Positions 35,627-45,673 are shown, counted from the first letter of the stretch. The stretch: 64,000 nucleotides of DNA from Bacillota bacterium (GCA_019422105.1 JAHZDZ010000004.1:1-64000); one strand, 5' to 3'. A program made the numbers and translations. Notes: generated by a model from the sequence alone, not told the origin.

Positions 35627-35989
35627 TATGTAACAAAATATTAAATTTGGAGAAAAACGATTTTATGATTTAGCAAAAGTTTACCCGCTTACATAAAGCT
35701 GACGACAAAATGATATTTGACAGTATTTTTAGCTATTTTGAAAAAATTATAAAAATGTTTCAAATTTAGGTCTAATAAACGGCCAAAATAACATAAAGCA
35801 TCTTTAAAATGAATGAATAATACTGGCGTGGGAATGCCCTTATTTATAATAAAGACATAGCAGAAATTCCTTGTAAATCAAAGGAGTTTGTGATTTGGCT
35901 TAATTTATTCGGGCTGACATTAGACCTTGAAATTCGACTGGATTGTTTATCAAAAGTAGGAAAATACCGTCGAAATTTGTCGCATAGAT
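35627..35989. other. Gap between IetAS and the integrase fragment
   Basis: No complete gene. A plus-strand frame open from 35821 to about 36012 has no start or ribosome site and overlaps the integrase remnant on the other strand, so it may be another fragment or chance. Confidence 0.4.
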
Positions 35990-36306
35990 ATGGCGGAGGT
36001 CATGAATTCTGATAACCTTGACACTGCTCTTCTTACAACCTCTCTCCATCTCGTGCTTAAGATAATGCTTTGTCACGTGAATAACCGGTCGTTTGGTTCA
36101 TAGTCTACAAGTTTTTCAACATAAGACTTTATAAAGTCGCAGACAAAGGGCGGCAAGGTAACTTTCCGTTTGCTTTTTGGTGTTTTCGGCTCAAGGATCA
36201 AATCCTCGTTGTCGAGCCGAGCGTAGTTTTTGCTGATCGACACCGTGTTCGCATCAAAGTCGAAGTCATTTAAAGTAAGCGCAAGATATAGTATAATAAG
36301 TCGAAA
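35990..36306 (-). pseudogene. Tyrosine integrase remnant, central piece
   Basis: On the minus strand: LALTLNDFDFDANTVSISKN, YARLDNEDLILEPKTPKSKR and KVTLPPFVCDFIKSYVEKLV, then after a one-base frameshift VTKHYLKHEMERGCKKSSVK and IRIHDLRH, a core block of tyrosine integrases with the catalytic Arg and His. The TG(M/L)RxGE segment expected before ALTL is deleted. The similarity fades just after LRH, where the C-terminal piece (31245-31400) would continue. Confidence 0.85.
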
Positions 36307-36454
36307 CAGCGGTTGCTCTTATTTGGAAAAACAGCTATACTTAAACTTATAAAAATTAATGTTTTTCTCCGAGAATCCTGTGATATAACGCCATTCTACA
36401 GAAGGATGCCCTCGGCGTAGTGACTAGATATATTGGTATAGGAGTTTTGAACAT

Positions 36455-39175
36455 ATGAATATTTTTTCCAAGCTGGTTGTGATGAAGGGAAAAGATTATA
36501 CCGATGAAGTTATAGACATAGAACCTCAGTATCCTTATGTCAAAATCACTCTTTCTAATGGGCGGGAATACACGCCGAAATGTGAAAATACATATATTTC
36601 AGATTTAAGCGGAAGTATGGATCTAAGCAAAAAAATTGTGCTTTATAATTCTACCCCGCTTTTGAATGTGACACATCTTTTAGATTTTGGAAAGCTGTAT
36701 CGTGTGATTTTTAAAGATGGAAAATCTAAAATATATCCTCGTCAATCGATTAGAATAGAGGAGGATTTGCAAAAAAAGCATCGAGAGCTTTGGGAGTACT
36801 GGTGCGATATCGCACAGCATGTAAAGATTGGGGAGTCGGATGGAGAAAAAGGAGCCACTTTTGTAGCCAGAGCATTTGCGTCAATTCCTTGCATTCATCC
36901 CGAGAGTGCTTTAGCTCAGTATATGAACGGTACCTATGAGCAAATAGATTTGGATGAGATCCCTTTGATTTTTCCGTTCGACTTTAATCAAAGTCAACAG
37001 GATGCCATTGTTCAAGCCCTTTGCAACTCCATTTCTGTCATCGAAGGGCCTCCTGGAACCGGGAAAACGCAGACCGCTATTAATCTCATTTCCAATCTTG
37101 TTGGACAAAGGAACTTAAATGTAGCTATGGTTTCCGGTACGAATGAGGCGGTACGGAATGTGCAAGAGAAATTGAGTCAAGAGGGCTATCACTTTTTGCT
37201 TGCAGATTTAGGGAGGAAGGACAAGCAAGAGGCTTTTTTTGCAAATCCACCTCATCCAGATTTAGATGCATTGACAGGCCATATCGTTCATCTATCTCCG
37301 GATGAAATAAGCGATTTGAGCAAGCTGTTTCTAATAGAACGAGAACGGGCCCAACTTGAGCAGCAGCTTGCAAATTATCGATTGGAGTACGAGCATTTCA
37401 GACGTTATCGCCAATCGCAAGATTATAATGACATGAAGACACTAAGCGTTTCAAAATTACCATCAGAAAAAATCGTACAGTTTTTGGCGGAAACGCAGTT
37501 GAATGTTCTTCAGAATAAGAAGACCTCGTTCTTTTATAGACTAAAACTTTTTTTAAAATATCGCTTTAAAGAGTTTTCTCTGTTGAGCCAAAATGAAATT
37601 GAACTGGTGTTAGAAATCCAGAGTTGTTATTATGAAGCTAAAATATTTGAAATTAGCAGACAAATTGAGGAGCTCAAATCGCAATTACTGCGCTCTAATT
37701 TTGAAGAACGGCAAAAGGCGTATCAGAAGGCTTCTCAAGAAATATTGAACCACAACCTCGTAAAGCGTTATGCCGAACTGGATGATGCGACATTCACGAA
37801 AGAGTCGTTCAAAAAAGATTTTGATCGTTTTCTGACCCACTATCCGGTAATCCTCAGCACAACATTTTCGATTATCAACAGCATCCCCAAAGGGTTCCTG
37901 TTTGATTATTTGATCATTGATGAATCTTCGCAGGTGGATATTTTAAGCGGCGTTCTTGCGCTGTCCTGTTGCAAGCGTGCGGTGATTGTCGGAGATACCA
38001 AGCAGCTTCCGCAAATTGTAGATGAAAAGATAAAGGACAAGCTTGTCACTCAATGCCCAGTCCCTTCTTATGACTACTTTTGCCACAGCTTGTTATCTTC
38101 GGTGATAGAGGTGCTTGGAGAAAAGGCGCCGCGGAAACTGCTGCGTGAGCATTATCGCTGTGAGCCGGCGATCATTCAATTTTGCAATCAACGCTATTAT
38201 GGCGGAGAACTCGTTGTTCTAAAGAAAGGTTCTGAGCAGACCCCGCTTGTCCTATGCCAAACGGCTCCCGGAAATCACATGAGAATGGTGACAAAAGGTG
38301 AAGGGAAGGGAAAATTCAATCAGCGAGAATTAGATACAATCATGGAAGAGATACTGACGAATCCCGATCAGTTAGATACTTCGAAGATTGGGTTTACTAC
38401 CCCCTATGTAAAGCAGGCACAAAAGGCGAACAGCATATTCCCAAAGGAACTGGAATGTGACACAATACATAAATACCAAGGGCGCCAAAAAGAAATTATG
38501 ATTTTATCAACTGTGTTGAGCAATACACGGTATGGTCATATCGGCCTTCGATTTGTGGACGATCCGCACAAGATCAACGTTGCTGTTTCACGCGCGCAGC
38601 GACAGTTTATTTTGGTGACAGATAAAGCCCTTTTTGAATGCTCAGCCAAAGAACTCAAAGCACTCATTGGGTATATGGAGTATCAGTTGTTGGATGCAGC
38701 TATTGTAGAGTCAAAGGTTGTATCTGTCTTTGACTTGCTTTATCAGGAGTATTCTCATACCCTGCTCGAATTTGGAAAACGGCTTCCCTCCATTTCACGA
38801 TATCAGTCTGAAAATATTATGTTCCAACTACTGTTCGACATCTTAAAAGAACCGAATTACAAGGACTATTCTTTTGCATTTCAAGTTTTGCTGAAGAATT
38901 TATTTCATGATTTGCAGCTACTGACAAGGAATGAAATAGAGTATATCAACCATAGGGCCTCCGTTGATTTTGTCGTGTATAATGAAGCTACGCGGAAGCC
39001 AGCTTTTGTCATAGAAGTAGATGGCTTTGCATCTCACGAAAATAACCCTAGGCAGCAAGAACGGGATTTGATGAAAGATCACATTTTCAAAGTGCATGGA
39101 CTTCCACTGCTCCGCCTATCAACAAACGGTAGCGGGGAGGAAGTAAAAATCCGTAAAATATTGGAACAGATTTAA
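36455..39175 (+). CDS. SF1 helicase fused to a C-terminal DUF2726/VSR-like nuclease
   Basis: 906 residues. The N-terminal region (1-170) is unrecognised. The UPF1/Dna2-like SF1 helicase has Q-like FNQSQQDAI (177-185), Walker A GPPGTGKT (198-205), motif II IIDESSQVD (about 488-496), GDTKQLPQ (motif III), HYRCEPAII (IV) and VAVSRAQRQF (VI). A coiled insertion lies between I and II. The C-terminal domain (about 775-906) looks like a PD-(D/E)xK nuclease: VDFVVYNE with FVIEVDGF, then R and D residues. A helicase-nuclease in a defence island is a good single-gene anti-phage candidate. It is not one of the named systems I can identify with certainty. Confidence 0.82.
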   Translation: MNIFSKLVVMKGKDYTDEVIDIEPQYPYVKITLSNGREYTPKCENTYISDLSGSMDLSKKIVLYNSTPLLNVTHLLDFGKLYRVIFKDGKSKIYPRQSIRIEEDLQKKHRELWEYWCDIAQHVKIGESDGEKGATFVARAFASIPCIHPESALAQYMNGTYEQIDLDEIPLIFPFDFNQSQQDAIVQALCNSISVIEGPPGTGKTQTAINLISNLVGQRNLNVAMVSGTNEAVRNVQEKLSQEGYHFLLADLGRKDKQEAFFANPPHPDLDALTGHIVHLSPDEISDLSKLFLIERERAQLEQQLANYRLEYEHFRRYRQSQDYNDMKTLSVSKLPSEKIVQFLAETQLNVLQNKKTSFFYRLKLFLKYRFKEFSLLSQNEIELVLEIQSCYYEAKIFEISRQIEELKSQLLRSNFEERQKAYQKASQEILNHNLVKRYAELDDATFTKESFKKDFDRFLTHYPVILSTTFSIINSIPKGFLFDYLIIDESSQVDILSGVLALSCCKRAVIVGDTKQLPQIVDEKIKDKLVTQCPVPSYDYFCHSLLSSVIEVLGEKAPRKLLREHYRCEPAIIQFCNQRYYGGELVVLKKGSEQTPLVLCQTAPGNHMRMVTKGEGKGKFNQRELDTIMEEILTNPDQLDTSKIGFTTPYVKQAQKANSIFPKELECDTIHKYQGRQKEIMILSTVLSNTRYGHIGLRFVDDPHKINVAVSRAQRQFILVTDKALFECSAKELKALIGYMEYQLLDAAIVESKVVSVFDLLYQEYSHTLLEFGKRLPSISRYQSENIMFQLLFDILKEPNYKDYSFAFQVLLKNLFHDLQLLTRNEIEYINHRASVDFVVYNEATRKPAFVIEVDGFASHENNPRQQERDLMKDHIFKVHGLPLLRLSTNGSGEEVKIRKILEQI

Positions 39176-39289
39176 GTAGAGTATAGCAATTAGAAGATGC
39201 CTCAAACAGTATAACAGTATTCGTATCGGGTTGTTTCATGTAACTTAAAAGGAAGCCTCTTTGCCTTTTGAAGTAAGAGTGATGCTTGG

Positions 39290-39493
39290 TTGTTTAGAAA
39301 TATTGAGCAGATTACGTGTGAAGATGATAATATTGAAAATGCATTTAACATGTTGAATCAAGAAGTGTTTACTAATTTGTTAGGCATTGACCAGAGCATC
39401 TGTACTCAGTGCCGAACCATTTGGAAAAAGATACAGAAAAGAAAATTGGGACGAGGAAAACAATTTAATTTGTTCGAAAGAGGAGCTGATTAG
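39290..39493 (+). CDS. Small ORF directly upstream of gajA
   Basis: 67 residues from TTG 39290, or a remnant, since no strong ribosome site is seen and the frame is open only from 39272. It is Asn/Lys-rich with a CTQC pair and a basic C-terminus (KKIQKRKLGRGKQFNLFERG). Its TAG is immediately followed by the gajA GTG, so translation could be coupled. No family is recognised. Confidence 0.4.
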   Translation: MFRNIEQITCEDDNIENAFNMLNQEVFTNLLGIDQSICTQCRTIWKKIQKRKLGRGKQFNLFERGAD

Positions 39494-41743
39494 GTGAAAA
39501 TCGCATTTGTTGAAATTCAGAATTTCAGGAAACTACAATCTTGTAGAATTGAATTCGGTCCTGAGTCAACTGTTTTTGTTGGAGCAAACAATAGTGGCAA
39601 AACAAGTGCGATGACAGCACTTAAAAAGTTTCTAAAGAAACGGAAATTAGTGTTAAATGATTTTACGATGACCAATTTTATAGACATTAATAAGATTGGT
39701 CATCATATTCTCGAACCTCAGGAAGACAATCCAATTTTGCGGAATGAATGGCTACCGTTATTGCCAGCGATGGATGTTTGGCTAGATGTTAAGGCAGATG
39801 AACTTAGATATGTTGCTGAAATTATTCCTACTTTAGACTGGACAGAGGGGAAAATTGGAATTCGACTCATATATGAACCAAAGGATTATGAGAAACTTCA
39901 TGGCGACTTTGCAGAAGCATTTCAGAAAGCACATGGTGGAAAAGATGGTCTAAAATTATGGCCCAACGATTTTTGCGATTTCTTGGGTGTGAAAATGCAG
40001 TCGTTGTTTACAATGAATGCCTACATTTTAAATCCTGAAAACATTCAAGATATCGGTGCTGATGATACTGCACGGCCACAAGCAATGCTGGTAGATATAG
40101 CCCCGTTGGACTTTGATCCTTTTAAAAAATTAATTAGAGTAGATATCATATCTGCGCAGCGCGGCCTTGATGATAGCGATGACAAAGACGATAAAGATGC
40201 ACAGTCTGCAGAGAGTAGTTTACTTTCTGATCAGTTAAGAGCGTACTATGATAAACAATTAGATCCAGAACACGAACCATCTGCATCAGATTTGAAGGCA
40301 CTGAAAGAATTGCAAGGAGCAAGTGAAGTTTTCAACCAACAGATATCCAAAAAGTTTCATAAAGCTATGAGAGAGCTTGCACAATTTGGCTATCCTGGGA
40401 AATATAACCCGAATATCATTGTTGAAGCGAAAACCAAAGCAGGTGATGTGCTTTCGCATAATACAACCATTCGATATCCTCTTTTTTCTGACGAAGAAAT
40501 TCCATATACATTACCAGAAAAATATAATGGATTAGGGTACCAAAATCTAATTTCTATGTCCTTTAGGCTAATGAGCTTCCGTGACTCTTGGATGAATAGA
40601 AATAGGAATAATCCAGATGACGAGGATAGAGAAGTTAAAGTGATTCCGCCCATCCATTTGGTTTTGATTGAAGAACCAGAAGCTCACTTACATACCCAAG
40701 TACAGCAAGTGTTCATTAAAAATGCATATAAAATCTTACGGAATCATCCTAAGCTGAAAAACAAAAAGATATATAACACACAATTGCTGGTAACAACGCA
40801 TTCAAGTTATATTGCTCTTGAAAGCAAGTTCGAGAATCTGCGATATTTTAGAAGGACAAGAAATTCCTCAAAACTCCCAATAACCGTAGTTGTAAACTTA
40901 AACACTGTTTTTGGAGTAAAAACTGATACTGCAAAATTTGTTACACGATATTTGAAAACTACCCACTGCGACCTATTTTTTGCAGATGCGGTCATAATGG
41001 TTGAAGGTGCTGCTGAGCGAATGTTGTTGCCTCACTTTATCGAGCACCACTATAACCAGCTAAATCAAACATATATCTCAATATTGGAAATTAACGGGCG
41101 ACATGCACATAGGTTACGGGGGTTGATTGAAACATTGGGAATTTTCTGCCTCATTATAACGGATATCGATACTGTAGATCCCAAAAGCAAAAAGAGCGTT
41201 ATGCCGCAACGAAATAAAGGACAGATTTCCACGAATGAAACAATTATTAATTGGCTTCCCAAGCAAAACTCTGCCGACACACTATGGGCCGCTTCTTTTG
41301 AGGAAAAGCAAGTCAGATATGAGAACAATCCAGATGCGTTTATCGGAGTAGCATACCAAATTCCTGTCAAAATTAAATTTTCTGATGGCTCAGAGTATGA
41401 ATTAATTCCTAATACGTTTGAAGATGCATTGGCCTATGAAAATTTTAATATGTTCAAAACCTTGAAAGGTTTGGGAACAATAAAGAAATTGAGAGCTATT
41501 TTCAAGGATGAAAATGCTGATAAAATATCCACAGGTGTATATAAATTGATTTATGGAGCAAAAGATGAAAATGACAAACGACAGAAAGGCATTGATAAAG
41601 CAGAGTTTGCGCTTCAATTGCTGTATAACAAGGATCCCCAAAGTATTACACCTCCCTCATACATTGCAGAGGCCTTGCGGTGGTTAGAAGATTCTCTGAT
41701 TCAGAGAGAAGACGGGGATTTTGCATCAGAAGAGGAGGCATAA
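39494..41743 (+). CDS. gajA: OLD-family ATPase with TOPRIM nuclease (GajA-like, Gabija)
   Basis: 749 residues. N-terminal ABC/RecF-type ATPase: Walker A GANNSGKT (30-37), Walker B VLIEEPEAHLH (about 390-400) and ATPase His in VTTHSSYIALE. The C-terminal TOPRIM nuclease has acidic MVEGAAERMLLP and IITDIDTVD. This is the architecture of OLD endonucleases. Next to a UvrD-type helicase it is a class 2 OLD/Gabija arrangement, where GajA nicks DNA and is activated when nucleotides are depleted during phage replication. It is longer than the founding GajA. The GTG start follows GAGGAG by about 9 bases. Confidence 0.9.
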   Translation: MKIAFVEIQNFRKLQSCRIEFGPESTVFVGANNSGKTSAMTALKKFLKKRKLVLNDFTMTNFIDINKIGHHILEPQEDNPILRNEWLPLLPAMDVWLDVKADELRYVAEIIPTLDWTEGKIGIRLIYEPKDYEKLHGDFAEAFQKAHGGKDGLKLWPNDFCDFLGVKMQSLFTMNAYILNPENIQDIGADDTARPQAMLVDIAPLDFDPFKKLIRVDIISAQRGLDDSDDKDDKDAQSAESSLLSDQLRAYYDKQLDPEHEPSASDLKALKELQGASEVFNQQISKKFHKAMRELAQFGYPGKYNPNIIVEAKTKAGDVLSHNTTIRYPLFSDEEIPYTLPEKYNGLGYQNLISMSFRLMSFRDSWMNRNRNNPDDEDREVKVIPPIHLVLIEEPEAHLHTQVQQVFIKNAYKILRNHPKLKNKKIYNTQLLVTTHSSYIALESKFENLRYFRRTRNSSKLPITVVVNLNTVFGVKTDTAKFVTRYLKTTHCDLFFADAVIMVEGAAERMLLPHFIEHHYNQLNQTYISILEINGRHAHRLRGLIETLGIFCLIITDIDTVDPKSKKSVMPQRNKGQISTNETIINWLPKQNSADTLWAASFEEKQVRYENNPDAFIGVAYQIPVKIKFSDGSEYELIPNTFEDALAYENFNMFKTLKGLGTIKKLRAIFKDENADKISTGVYKLIYGAKDENDKRQKGIDKAEFALQLLYNKDPQSITPPSYIAEALRWLEDSLIQREDGDFASEEEA

Positions 41744-41746
41744 GGG

Positions 41747-43621
41747 ATGCCAGACAATAATATTGTAAACGATGATCAGCGAGATGATGTAGTTGATCAA
41801 ACAATCAGAACTTGTTTAGACCAAGATAATCCCCAAAGTTTTTTCCTTTTCGCCGGAGCAGGTAGTGGTAAGACAAAAAGCCTCGTCGATGCATTGGACT
41901 TTTTGCTATGTAAATATGGGCAGCAATTTATGGAACTAAGGAGAAATATTGCTGTTATTACATATACAAATGCGGCTTGTGATGAGATCAAAAGAAGAGT
42001 ACAGTACAACCCTTTATTTCAAATATCAACCCTGCATAGTTTTGCATGGACGCTTATCCAACCATATACGCAAGATATAAAAGAGTTTTTATATTCTGAT
42101 TTGTCTCACCGAATTGAGGAAAATGAGCAAAAGCAGATAACAGGGCATAAAAATAGCAAAGCCTACTGTGACAGAGAAAAGAAAATTACAGTATATCGTG
42201 AACGGATAGAAAAGCTTAGTGGCATCAAAAAATTTATTTATAATCCAGATGGAGTTAATACCGAAAAGAATTCTTTGGATCATGACGAAGTACTCCGTAT
42301 ATGTGCTGTTTTTTTGAGCGCTAAACAAACTTTTCAAGACATTGTAGTGGATCGGTTTCCGGTTCTGCTTATTGACGAGAGCCAAGATACTAAGAAAGTA
42401 TTGTTGGACGCCTTCCTAATCCTGGAAGAAACTCATAGAGGAAAATTCTGTCTGGGATTGTTGGGAGATATTATGCAGCGCATATATCTTGATGGGAAAG
42501 AAAGAATACAAGATTTTGTCCCGTCGGAGTGGGCTAAACCTTGTAAAAAGATGAACCACAGAAGTCGAGAAAGAATTGTGACACTGTGTAATGATATTAG
42601 GCGGCCAATTGACGGAATTGAGCAAATCACCCGCCAAGATAAGCCGGGAGGAATCGTTCGACTATTTCTAGCGGAGCGAAATGCGGATCGTATAGCCACA
42701 GAATCCGCTATTCAAGAAAAAATGAGTTTATATACAGGAGATCCTAAATGGCTGACTTCAAGCAATAATAAGTATTTAACACTTGAACACCACATGGCAG
42801 CAAAGCGTTTGGGTTTTCAGGACTTTTTTAATCCTCTATATAAAGTTTCTTCATATAAGCAAGGCATAGGTGATGGTTCATTGTCCGCTATTTCGGTGCT
42901 GTCAAAAATTGTTATTCCATTATTCAAGGTGCACCAAGAAGATAATCACTTTGCTGTTATGCAACTTATCAAACAGTATTCTCCTTTGATGCGTGACAGT
43001 GTAAAACAGCACAGTTTCACTGCAACAACGCTTAAAGGCATTAACGAGAGTACAAAGAAACTTTTGAATTTATGGAATGACGGAAATGATCCCAAATGTA
43101 TAGAAATACTGAGAATTATTAGAGCAGAAAGCCTTTTTGATTTGCCTAGTGATATTAATGTTTTACTCGCACGAAAAGATGACATGCAGGGGCAGCAGGA
43201 AAACCCGGAAGATCAGTCTGAAAGAATAGATGCACTGGAAGAAGCAATGCAAGTTCCTTTTTCCCATTTCGTAAAGTATTATAGCTATATTTCAGGGAAG
43301 GAAGGTTTTGATACACATCAAGGAGTTAAGGGGTTGCAATTTGAACGTGTGATGACGATCATTGACGATAACGAGGCCCAAGGCACAACTTTTAATTACG
43401 AAAAACTTCTGGGTATTGCAGAAATGTCTGATGCGGATCAAAGGAACCTGCAACAGGGAAAAGAAACTACAATTGATCGTACAAGAAGATTGCTCTATGT
43501 AACTTGTAGCCGTGCAATTGATAGTTTGGCAATTGTTATTTATGTGGACAGTATTGATCAAGCATTTGAAAAAATACTGACATGCGGATGGTTTCGTCCA
43601 GAAGAAATACAGGCTATTTAA
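41747..43621 (+). CDS. gajB: UvrD-like helicase (GajB-like, Gabija)
   Basis: 624 residues, SF1A helicase: Walker A FAGAGSGKT near 36-44, Ia ITYTNAACDEIKRRV, motif II LLIDESQDT near 206, GDIMQRIY (III), MNHRSRERI (IV), a motif V region KGLQFERVM and motif VI LLYVTCSRA near 583. It begins 3 bp after the gajA stop, a typical Gabija layout. GajB is thought to sense DNA ends or replication intermediates and promote GajA-dependent defence. It is the last intact gene of the island. Confidence 0.9.
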   Translation: MPDNNIVNDDQRDDVVDQTIRTCLDQDNPQSFFLFAGAGSGKTKSLVDALDFLLCKYGQQFMELRRNIAVITYTNAACDEIKRRVQYNPLFQISTLHSFAWTLIQPYTQDIKEFLYSDLSHRIEENEQKQITGHKNSKAYCDREKKITVYRERIEKLSGIKKFIYNPDGVNTEKNSLDHDEVLRICAVFLSAKQTFQDIVVDRFPVLLIDESQDTKKVLLDAFLILEETHRGKFCLGLLGDIMQRIYLDGKERIQDFVPSEWAKPCKKMNHRSRERIVTLCNDIRRPIDGIEQITRQDKPGGIVRLFLAERNADRIATESAIQEKMSLYTGDPKWLTSSNNKYLTLEHHMAAKRLGFQDFFNPLYKVSSYKQGIGDGSLSAISVLSKIVIPLFKVHQEDNHFAVMQLIKQYSPLMRDSVKQHSFTATTLKGINESTKKLLNLWNDGNDPKCIEILRIIRAESLFDLPSDINVLLARKDDMQGQQENPEDQSERIDALEEAMQVPFSHFVKYYSYISGKEGFDTHQGVKGLQFERVMTIIDDNEAQGTTFNYEKLLGIAEMSDADQRNLQQGKETTIDRTRRLLYVTCSRAIDSLAIVIYVDSIDQAFEKILTCGWFRPEEIQAI

Positions 43622-43992
43622 GAGAAGGTTGCTTCATGCATAACGAATTTAATTAGAAAGTAATTTAGGTTGAATGAGCCCTCATTGCAACTTAAAAACG
43701 TTAATTTGCAAACACTATGACAATACACTCTATAGATTAAGGCATGGGCCTTTATTATAAAAACCCATGCCTTGGTGTGGTAGCATTAATATTGTAACTG
43801 GAAATAACGAGCTATAGTATTGATCAGAAGCATTGTTAACGAAGCAATGTACCTGTGAGACATGCGAAACCGTGATACACGAAAAGTACACGGATCTTCC
43901 GCAAATCACAATACCACTGAAATTGAGCGTGAATACTGCAGATAAGGACACCAAAAAGCATGGAAAATAGCTGTGAAAGCAAACCCGGAACA
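43622..43992. other. Right end of the island, no gene
   Basis: 370 bp without a supported gene. It contains a 10-bp inverted repeat AAGGCATGGG/CCCATGCCTT (43739-43773), possibly the terminator of the Gabija operon although the T-tract is weak. Confidence 0.5.
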
Positions 43993-44010
43993 GAGTGGGA
44001 ATAGTAGAAT
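43993..44010 (+). other. Right attachment site (attR) of the guaA island
   Basis: Exact 18-bp copy of the guaA 3' end at 31132-31149. Beyond 18 bp, similarity continues through AGAAAACCTTGA, part of the flanking terminators. Confidence 0.85.
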
Positions 44011-44011
44011 G

Positions 44012-44058
44012 CCACCAGAAAACCTTGAATTTATAAGGTTTTCTGGTGGTTTTTTTTT
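44012..44058 (+). terminator. Strong terminator next to attR, probably the original guaA terminator
   Basis: Perfect 15-bp stem CCACCAGAAAACCTT/AAGGTTTTCTGGTGG followed by nine Ts. If the island inserted at the guaA 3' end, this is the terminator that used to follow guaA. Confidence 0.85.
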
Positions 44059-44182
44059 GATAGTGTAGCACTTTTGGAGCATTCGGGTGTAACTTCAAAA
44101 GCATTTTTTACTTTTACGCCCAAACGAATTATAATAAGAGCACGAAAGTAAGGTGATACTATGACCAGCACAGAAACATTAA

Positions 44183-44922
44183 ATAAACCTTAATGATGCC
44201 CCAAGAATTGAGATAGAATATGTAGTTCGCCATCTGATTTCCGAAAGCGATACTGAGGATGAAAGCATTATTCGGCTGCTGCCATTTTTGGGAATGGATA
44301 AGCTTAATTATACGGAATTAATAATATAAACCGTTTCCTTCAAAACAGTAATCCAAATGAGAATGTTGTCTGGGGAATTAATACCTATAAAGTCGGCGAT
44401 CCTATTCTGTTCAACGAATCAAATATTTTCTCTCCACTTATTCATAACAATTCAAAAGGTAAGATTGTTGGAATTAGGCCTGAGGAGCAGCAAATATGGT
44501 TCGATATTGAATTAGAGGAGTCTATTAATGGAATAGATGCATGGGGATATGATTTTGAGCTCATTGGCGAATCCAATGCGGGGAACTCCATAATTTCGTT
44601 TAGTGTCAATAAATATCGGAGTACTGATGAAGATGATGACGTTAATGATTCGACAGTAGTGCCTTTTCAGGTCGCCTATGCTGTTTCTATTCATAAGGCA
44701 CAAGGATTAGAATATAATTCTGTGAAAATTGTCATAACAAATGAAACTGAGGAGCGAATTACACATAATATTTTCTATACAGCAATTACTCGAGCAAAGA
44801 ATAAATTGAAAATATACTGGAGCCCTGAGACAGAACAATCCGTTCTCAGCCGCCTTGAGGTTAAGAATTCCAACAGAGATGCTCATTTGCTGGCTCTGCT
44901 CTCGTCATTAGAGATGGAATAA
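44183..44922 (+). pseudogene. Decayed helicase gene, C-terminal part with frameshift
   Basis: Two frames join to read NDAPRIEIEYVVRHLISESD, a one-base shift near 44320, then INRFLQNSNPNENVVWGINT, YKVGDPILFNES, and a UvrD_C_2 tail with VAYAVSIHKAQGLEYNSVKI and NIFYTAITRAKNKLKIYW. This is the C-terminal half of a RecD/UvrD-like helicase. The ATP-binding half is absent. A short unrelated start (44161) runs into a stop before it. It lies just outside attR and may be debris of an earlier insertion. Confidence 0.8.
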
Positions 44923-45673
44923 TATGTCATTTTTATGATTTTATGTAGTTATGTGGACAATATATCCAATGGCCTATTATGATAAAATATTTGTTTGTGT
45001 GGTCTTGACATAATGGTGCCACAGGTCATACCTCCGAATTTTTGTGACACCAGCCTTTTGCTCCATAGTGTCCAGATCTTTTGATAAGGTCGCTCTTTGA
45101 CAATAAAATATTCTGTTATTTGAGCTGATTACGAGAGCCGAATGTTTGAGATAATTTTGCGTTTCTTCATTTAAAAATCAGGTATTGGAATCTTTCAGAT
45201 ACTGTTCTTTGTTTTGGGAGCACCAGAATAGAAAGAGGTAATAAAGTATGAGCCTGTATATCAGTTAAGGCGCGAGTATAGGTAAAGTCATGGCGTTAGA
45301 TAAACTTACATTGCAAAAAATAAGAAAAACTTTAGAAAGATAGATAATAAGGTCAGGTATAAAAAATCTTCAATGATTGTTAGATTATGAAGTATAGAAT
45401 AAATAAACCCTAAAATATTATTATAGAAAATAAAAAGACCTTGGATGGACAGAGAATTTCCATACAGGGTCTTTTTTACTGAATCTGCAAAGAGCTTGCG
45501 GACCAGAAAAAACGTAGGTTTTAACAATACTCGATGGGAAACCGTTCTTTCCTTTTTTTTGAGTATAAAAATTATTCTGTAGCTTGTGGCTGTAGCACAA
45601 TCTTTAATAGGATGGACCGTCCAGAATGTTATAGATTTTGCCGGTATTTACAGGATTAGTGATATTTTTCTCG
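44923..45673. other. Gene-free interval after the helicase remnant
   Basis: A/T-rich sequence with many stops in all frames. Only the hairpin at 45432-45477 stands out. No repeat, tRNA or att copy was recognised. Confidence 0.5.
45432..45477 (+). terminator. Terminator-like hairpin
   Basis: AAAAAGACC/GGTCTTTTT with an internal TGGA/TCCA pairing. T runs on both strands. Confidence 0.5.

Noticed and set aside
35821..36012. Plus-strand open frame beside the integrase remnant
   Set aside because: No start or ribosome site; it overlaps a clear minus-strand integrase fragment, so it was left as a note only.
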